The notes beneath the pieces are model-generated. The model had not been told where the DNA came from, did no database searches, and saw only the letters and a program-made list of their open reading frames with translations. Shown here piece by piece: positions 58,429 through 64,000 of a stretch of DNA of 64,000 nucleotides. Source of the stretch: Camarhynchus parvulus (lineage: Eukaryota; Chordata; Aves; Passeriformes; Thraupidae); the NCBI RefSeq assembly GCF_901933205.1, contig NC_044571.1:11300420-11364419 (forward strand). The letters run 5' to 3'. The position numbers were made by a program, and so were the translations under genes. Position 1 is the first letter of the stretch; each line of letters starts with the position of its first letter.

Positions 58429-61363
58429 GTAAATGTTTCACCCTGCAAATTGTGGTTGTTGTGAAATGCATTTTCAGTTTGATTTTGCTGCTTAGTGAGA
58501 ATTTTTGAACCTCTACAAAAAAATAGAAACTGTGTCAAAAATCAGACAGTTTTTTCTGATTTCTTTTTAAGTACTGCCAAATTTCACTCTAATACATAAA
58601 GAATTTCTAAGGATCCTAACGTTGCTGTTCTTCTCATGTTAGGCAACTTTCTTAAAACACTGCAGTTAACTATGATAAGTAGTATGTCAGTTTTGTCAAT
58701 TCTACATTGAAGAACTGGGTCATAAATTTACATGTGGATTTTTATAATGCTTTGTATTTGTTCCATATTCAGTATTTTAGAACACCTGGCTTCTGCGTTT
58801 GGTTTAGATTGAAGAATACTAAGTTAAAGAGGAGAGATAAGAATGCAGCTGAAAAACCTTTGTCAATACAAATATTTTTTTAGAGGGAATAAAATAATTA
58901 TTTTGAAGAACTTAAATCAAAAGTTCACTTCTTCCTCTTAGAGTTTTCAAAGAGGAAGAAGAGTTTGGCAGATAAATTTTAGAATGTATGTTCTGCTGCA
59001 CAGGGATAAAACATAGTTTTAATATATAAATGAAGAATTTGGTAATTGAGTAAAGAAAAAGAATTTGAAATGTACTGTAAGCTGAAAACTACTTTTCTTG
59101 AAGTCATCTGCTGTGTAGATTTGAAGCATTTAAAACTGAGCAAGTGAATCAATCTGCAAGCATTCAAACCATTGATTTGGGTAATGACAGAATAATAACC
59201 TGCAGTAGGTATTTTCTGGATTTGTGTTTGGAAAGAAGAGTCTATTCCATTGTTGTTCCTTCTAGCCTTTGTTTTACTTCAGAGAGCTGAAGTGAGAGCT
59301 TATAGTGCTGCTCTGCAGGTCTTGATTTCTTTTTTCAACTACTGCCTTTTGAGCTCTTCTAACTCATCAACAAAGCTGTTTTGTACCTCGTAGACCCAAT
59401 TAGAAATTCTGTAGACCCAATTCCTCAGTAAAAATGAATGCCAGTAGGTCTGTAACTGAGGCCTTGTGCTTTGGTAATGTTGCTATTACAGCTTTAGTAG
59501 AGGTTGTCATTTATGTGAGAAAAATGCAAGTAGCTTCACATAGCTGGGAAAAACATGTTCTGAAATGTAAGACCTGGTTTTGCCTTTGTGCCTTCCACTA
59601 GATTTGTGTCTCTGAAAAGCAAACCAAATAAAACTAATTAGTATGTGCTTTTTGGGATGTTTGCATTTGTGGCAATACCTACCAGAGCTTTTTTTTTATT
59701 GATGCACTCTGAACTCTTGATAGAAATAAATTACAGAAGAATAAATATTTTAAAGTTTCTTTAATTTTCGCTGGAATGTGAGCCATTGTAAAAAGTGTAA
59801 CCAGAAATTCATTCTAGTTTCTGTACTTTGCTTCTTTGTAATATGAGTCATATTTGATGAGTTGTACTAGAGTACAATGTGAAGCTCTGAAATGTAGTCA
59901 CACCATGTTAAGTTGAAGGAATCACACAGAGACGGGGTTTGGTAACAATAGTGGAAAATCATTCAGTCTGAGATCTGTACTTCTTAATTCTGCTTGCATG
60001 ACTTATGTTACTTGAAAAAGTAGAGAACAGTTCTGTTCAATAATTCTGGTGCCTGTAGTGTAAAAACACCTGGTGTTATTCTTGGCTAGGCTCTTTGGTG
60101 TTTATTCATTGGCCATGAATTGGTGAATCCATACAAAATCCAAATTACAGTGCTACTTTTTTGTGTGGAATGCTGATATCTGCTTCTAACAGGTTGGGAT
60201 GTTCTTCTTTTGCAGTAAGTTGTCATGTTGTTACTTATTTTTCTAATTCTTTTTAGCTCATATATTAATATTCTTGAATATTATGTGCTTTTCCTTTGCC
60301 TTTGTTGGATGGGATGAGGAAAAGGGCAAGTTCTGGCTGTGACTTTTCATTAAGTATCATTTTGCAGGTTCTACAGGTCCTTGCTTTGAACATTGTTATG
60401 TGAGCAGCATGTTTGTCTGAAATACACACATCAAATGTCTTATTTTTCTCTGTCCTAGCAGACTTCAATCAGGTAAAACCAGCCTGATCAGAAAGGATTA
60501 AGCATCACACTGACTTGGCCAGCTTTGCACCATGATGAAATACTGAGAAATACTCTTCTTTATGAAACTGAATATTATCTTCTAGCTAGTCAGAATTCTT
60601 TTCTTTGATTCTCTGGGAGCCCAACAGCAGTTTGTGACTGAGAGTCGTAAATTTCAATACCTTGATGAAAATGATGGAGTGACTCAACAGCAGAGAGGTT
60701 GTAGAAATCAGTCTGTCATAAAATTAGGATCTGAAGCACCTGAGCTGACTCAACTCTTTATTTTCTGGATTGTTGAAGATCCATAGTTTTGCCTCTGAAC
60801 CCATAGGAACTTAGAGTGTTGAGGATTATAATATTTCCTGAAAAGCTAAAACTACTTAGAAGTTGTACCACAGTTTATAATAGCAATGAAAAAAGCAAAT
60901 TTGGGATGACATTTGGCTAATGTCTCAGGGCTGGTGTGTCAGCTGCTGTTGAGCTGCAGGCATGAAGTGTGTGTTACCTCCTGATCTTACCTCTGGTATG
61001 TTTTTTTTGTCAGTAGAGTATTAGTATAACTAGGTTGCTGTTTCATCCTGAGAAGCTGTCTCCTTGTACAGGTGCTTTTGTATTTTTGAGACGAGAAAGA
61101 TCAAATGCAAAAAAGAAGCTTTGACCAAAATGGTAATAACAACTTCAAGTTACTGTATAAAATGTGGTTTTACTCTGGAAGAACTTTGTTCTAAATTGTA
61201 GTTCATTTGGCATGAAAGCATCTTCACACTGATATTTGGCTGCATGTCTGTGATCGCCTTTTTTTTTTACAGAAGGGTCACTCATGAATCTTATGCATAC
61301 ATTAAGAATTCAGTGTTCAGGTTTTTATGTACTAGTAACTATTTCTTCTGTGTAAAACATTAG
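58429..61363 (+). other. TAB3 intron 3
   Basis: 2,935 bp with a GTAAAT donor and an AAAACATTAG acceptor. The acceptor has a weak pyrimidine tract. I see no transposon or other gene. Reading through the donor keeps the frame open for 26 more codons to TGA at 58,506-58,508. Confidence 0.85.
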
Positions 61364-61524
61364 CCTTGCTGTTACATCAACGGGCAAGGATGGAGAGATT
61401 AGCAAAGGAGCTGAAGCTTGAGAAAGAAGAGCTTGAACGCCTGAAGACTGAAGTCAATGGCATGGAGCATGATCTGATGCAGAGGCGGCTTCGGAGAGTC
61501 AGCTGTACAACTGCAATTCCCACA
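61364..61524 (+). CDS. TAB3 coding exon 3 (residues 518-571): coiled coil
   Basis: 161 bp. With the last G of the previous exon it reads A-L-L-L-H-Q-R-A-R-M-E-R-L-A-K-E-L-K-L-E-, then K-E-E-L-E-R-L-K-T-E-V-N-G-M-E-H-D-L-M-Q-R-R-L-R-R-V-S-C-T-T-A-I-P-T. Heptad-like Leu/Met spacing with dense charge marks the coiled coil; the conserved C-terminal region it begins is the part of TAB2/TAB3 that contacts TAK1. R-R-V-S near the end is a basophilic kinase-type site, by sequence only. The donor is CCCACA|GTAAGC; the exon ends in phase 0. It is nearly identical to human TAB3. Confidence 0.96.
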
Positions 61525-62239
61525 GTAAGCAAGTTGTTAGTATTTTAATTCAACATACACATTTATTTTTTGTGTTTTAATGAAACTAAGGTACTGTTCA
61601 GTAATACTTCTGAGTATAAAATCTTCAGTCCTTGGGGATGCTTCAAGTACTTGACTTGTCATTAACTAATTATTGTAGTTGATGAAATGGATATGTGTGC
61701 AGTTTTCTTAGTGTTCCCAAGAAAACTTCAGAAGGTTGTATGCATGCACTTTTATACTTGGTTCCTTACCAACCAATAAAAGTATGTCCAAGTCTGTTCA
61801 ATAAGCCTTAGCCATATAGAGCTTGGTGTCCATGCAGGAAGATTTACCTTTTTTTTTTTTAAAGCTATTTTATTGTTTGAGTAGCTGCTTCTCATAGATA
61901 GTATTTCTCCTTTGGTATGTGCAGGATGTGCCAAATAACTTTTCAGTGGCAGTGTTGCCTGAAATAGTTGGAACTCTCCTTTTTTCCTTGTTGATTCTTC
62001 TTATCTGTGTGACTACAACCTGCAAGTGACTCTAGCCCGAACGTGTGTATGGCTCTGATAAGGGAATTCATCTGGCTGAAAAATAGCTTCCACTGTGTGT
62101 AGTTGTTAAGCAAATCAACTCAGACTTACTGGCTGTATTGACACAAACAATGCACACAGGTGTAGGCTGGAAAGCACAGAAGGGCTATTGGCTGCTTTGC
62201 TGTGGCTGTTCTATGTCTCACCTGTTTCAGGGCAGCATT
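61525..62239 (+). other. TAB3 intron 4, 5' part
   Basis: Starts with a GTAAGC donor. Unique-looking sequence with a T-run at about 61,851-61,860. No gene or element is recognised before the CR1 piece. Confidence 0.65.
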
Positions 62240-62970
62240 TGGCACAGATGAACCTGGGAGAAGTTCAGAGGTGCTGAGTGTGCCAGCATGAGGTTAGGAA
62301 AGCCAGAGACCAACTGGAGGTGAATCTGGGACAGGATTTCAAATACCAAAAGAAAGGCTTCTGTTACTACCTATGTGACAGCAGGAAGAGCAGTGAAAAT
62401 GTGGGCTCAGCAAGTTGGGGGGCATGGTTATGTAGGACATAGAAAAGGCTTGAGATACTGAATGAGCTTCTTAGTTCAGTCTTTACAGTCTGTCAGGAAT
62501 CCCAGGTCCCAGAGACCTGGGCAAAGTGTGAAGCAAAGAAGGTACACCCTTAATGGAAGAGAATCAGGTCAGGGAATGCTTAGGCAAAACAGTCATACAC
62601 GAGGTCATAATCCTGGATGAGATACCTGTGAGTGCTGAGGGAGCTGGCAGGTGTCATGGCAAGGCCACTCCAGGTAATCTCTGGTTCATTAATGGTGTTT
62701 GGGAAAGTTCCCAAAGGCTGGAGGAGAGCAAATATCACTGATGTCTGCAAGAAGGGGAGGACCCAGGGAACTAAGGTTGGTCAGCCTCACTTTGATCCTT
62801 GGCAAAGTGATTGAGCAGCCAATGCTGCTGACCCGTTCCAGGCACATGAAGGACAAGAAAGTGGTCAGCAGCAGTCACATAGATTCACCAAGGGGAAGCC
62901 AAGCTTGGCCAAAGTCCTAGATGATCTCCAGAGGTTCCTTTGCAACCTTGAATATTCTATGATTTTGTGA
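62240..62970 (+). mobile_element. CR1 LINE fragment with internal deletion, in TAB3 intron 4
   Basis: The 3' portion is clear: CATGGCAAGGCCACTCCAGG, GTTCCCAAAGGCTGGAGGAG, GCAAATATCACTGATGTCTG, CAAGAAGGGGAGGACCC, GGTCAGCCTCACTTTGATCC, GGCACATGAAGGACAAGAAA, TCACCAAGGGGAAGCCAAGC. That is reverse-transcriptase ORF sequence ending abruptly at CTAGATGATCTCCAGAGGTTCCTT and the TATTCTATGATTTTGTGAC tail. The ORF region is thus joined directly to the last 60 bases of the element. The upstream part (62,240-62,550) is more diverged. Sense orientation; frame broken. Confidence 0.85.
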
Positions 62971-63609
62971 CTGTGATGCTGGAATGTATCCTAGAATAAA
63001 ATATGTTAGTGGTTGATGCTGCTGGTATTAAGAAAGCTTTCCATTCCAGTAACTTAGGGTTTCTTAATGATATGCAAATATATGCACTTAAATAACTGAT
63101 TATGCTGTTAAAAATAATTGCAGTCCTTCATCATTGAATGATTTAAATATACTGAGCTAAAAGTTTAGTTTGGCTTCTTGGAGCTCCTTGGGTTGATGCA
63201 AATGAACAAACTTTTGACCTCATTCAGTTATAAGCAAGTAATGGTTAATGTGGGCTGCAGTTTGTATTCTGTTTTTGATTATCTTGATGCAGACTCAGGT
63301 AGCAAGTCATCCATTTATACAGAGTTAAGTAATGTGTGTGGTTTTATAAACTTGAGCTCAGCTATGTCATCTTACTAATGAATTTTAATATTAAGTAACT
63401 TGTCTGTTTTCCTCCTCACATACCAATAGGAGAATGTTTTTTGAGGGCAAGTGAGTTAGGAATAGTAGGCCAGACACTTGGACTTCTTTCAGTGCCTTAT
63501 CTATACTCAGTTTTTAGTAAAGCTGTTAACAAAGATCTAGCAATGTTATTTCTATTTCAATAAGATGCTGACTTTCCCACAATTACTATTTTGGGATGTT
63601 TCTTTCTAG
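62971..63609 (+). other. TAB3 intron 4, 3' part
   Basis: AT-rich unique sequence ending GGGATGTTTCTTTCTAG at the acceptor. Nothing further is recognised in it. Confidence 0.7.
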
Positions 63610-63703
63610 CCTGAGGAAATGACCAGATTGAGAAGCCTCAACAGACAACTCCAGATAAACGTTGACTGTACACTGAAAGAAGTTGATCTCCTTCAATCTA
63701 GAG
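63610..63703 (+). CDS. TAB3 coding exon 4 (residues 572-602 plus one base)
   Basis: 94 bp read [20 protein letters not shown], then [11 protein letters not shown] with a final G shared with the next exon. This continues the I-P-T of the previous exon and matches human TAB3, where [14 protein letters not shown] follows I-P-T. It extends the conserved coiled-coil region. Donor CTAGAG|GTATTG. The next exon, expected to begin N-F-D-P-K-A-type sequence, is beyond the window. Confidence 0.95.
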
Positions 63704-63751
63704 GTATTGAATTGATACTTTTTTAGAAACGTCATTTGGATATGGTCACAA
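63704..63751 (+). other. Start of TAB3 intron 5
   Basis: The GTATTG donor is followed by only 48 bp of non-repeat intron before a CR1 element begins. Confidence 0.85.
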
Positions 63752-64000
63752 ACATGAGTCTGCTGGAGGTTAGGAAAGCTCTGCAGGGGGTCTGGACAGG
63801 TTGGACCAGTGGGGTGAGGTCAATTTTATGGGGTTCAAAAAGTGTCATAACAACCCCAGGCAGAGCTGTAGGATAGGGGAAGAATGGCTGGAAAGGTGCC
63901 TGGAGGAAAAGGAGCTGGGAGTGCTGGTCAGCAGCAGCTGAACATGATCCAGGTGTGCCCAGGGGGGCCAGGAAGGCCAATGGCACCTGGCCTGGATCAG
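63752..64000 (+). mobile_element. CR1 LINE fragment running off the right edge, TAB3 intron 5
   Basis: CTGGAGGTTAGGAAAGCTCT, GGACAGGTTGGACCAGTGGG, TGAGGTCAATTTTATGGGG, TTCAAAAAGTGTCATAACAA, CCCCAGGCAGAGCTGTAGGA, GGAAAAGGAGCTGGGAGTGC, TGGTCAGCAGCAGCTGAACA, GGAAGGCCAATGGCACCTGG. This follows the CR1 ORF end (gene-proximal GGCTGGGGGATGAGTGGCT- and GACCTGGGGGTGCTGGT-type sequence). Sense orientation; continues beyond 64,000. Confidence 0.88.

Larger units (their letters stand above)
28890..64000 (+). other. TAB3 transcription unit (5' part, continues past the window)
   Basis: TAB3 is the TAK1 (MAP3K7)-binding adaptor that links K63-type polyubiquitin made after IL-1, TNF or Toll-like receptor stimulation to TAK1 activation, and so to IKK/NF-kB and JNK/p38. 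Identification rests on near-identity of the translated exons to human TAB3 as I know it, and clear difference from TAB2. Exons: leader about 28,890-29,182; 53,781-53,969 (start codon at 53,868); 56,979-58,428; 61,364-61,524; 63,610-63,703. Introns are 24,598, 3,009, 2,935 and 2,085 bp, then open. All four acceptors end in AG and all five donors begin with GT. Phases are 0, 1, 0, 1 at the successive coding junctions. The remaining exons, with the NZF zinc finger and 3' UTR, lie to the right. Confidence 0.95.

Noticed and set aside
1..64000. CRISPR arrays, operons, phage or plasmid features
   Set aside because: The window is vertebrate chromosomal DNA. No regularly spaced repeats or clustered prokaryote-type genes are present.

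Overview
This is vertebrate nuclear DNA, almost certainly from a bird and probably a songbird. It is AT-rich and CpG-depleted outside one large CpG island. It carries many truncated CR1 LINE fragments, the main avian retroposon, and three solo endogenous-retrovirus LTRs, one of which resembles a repeat I recall as common in songbirds. Introns are kilobases long. There is no prokaryotic-style gene packing, and almost all open frames are chance or repeat-derived.

The only gene I can support is TAB3 (TGF-beta activated kinase 1 / MAP3K7 binding protein 3), on the + strand and running off the right edge. Its promoter is a CpG island (about 28,560-29,560) containing a perfect TCTCGCGAGA core element and clustered GC boxes. 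A non-coding first exon probably ends at 29,182. A 24.6-kb intron 1 follows. Four coding segments are in the window: 53,868-53,969, 56,979-58,428, 61,364-61,524 and 63,610-63,703. Their reading phases join exactly and encode residues 1-602 plus one base of codon 603. The human protein has 712 residues, so about 110 C-terminal residues, including the NZF zinc finger, lie beyond the window.

Layout: 1-28,300 is intergenic, with CR1 fragments (4.6-5.1, 6.2-6.6 and 14.0-14.2 kb), solo LTRs (5,496-5,895; 18,575-19,199; 23,523-24,146), a 300-bp polypyrimidine tract (11.4-11.7 kb) and a long AT microsatellite (12.8 kb). 28,300-29,560 is the TAB3 promoter, with a CR1 relic just upstream. 29.2-53.8 kb is intron 1, with almost no recognisable repeat before 43.0 kb, then four CR1 pieces. 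53.8-64.0 kb holds the coding exons and introns 2-5, with CR1 pieces in introns 4 and 5.

TAB3 is an adaptor of the TAK1 kinase complex. Its N-terminal CUE domain and C-terminal zinc finger bind ubiquitin, and its coiled coil binds TAK1, coupling TRAF6-type signals to NF-kB and MAPK activation. I found no new multi-gene system. The most unusual items are a triplicated 19-bp repeat next to the 3' splice site of the large TAB3 exon, a 22-bp near-perfect hairpin in intron 1 that looks like a template-switch product, an upstream reading frame in the TAB3 leader that is in frame with the main start, and an 85-89-bp CT-rich cassette found twice 1 kb apart, once inside a CR1.
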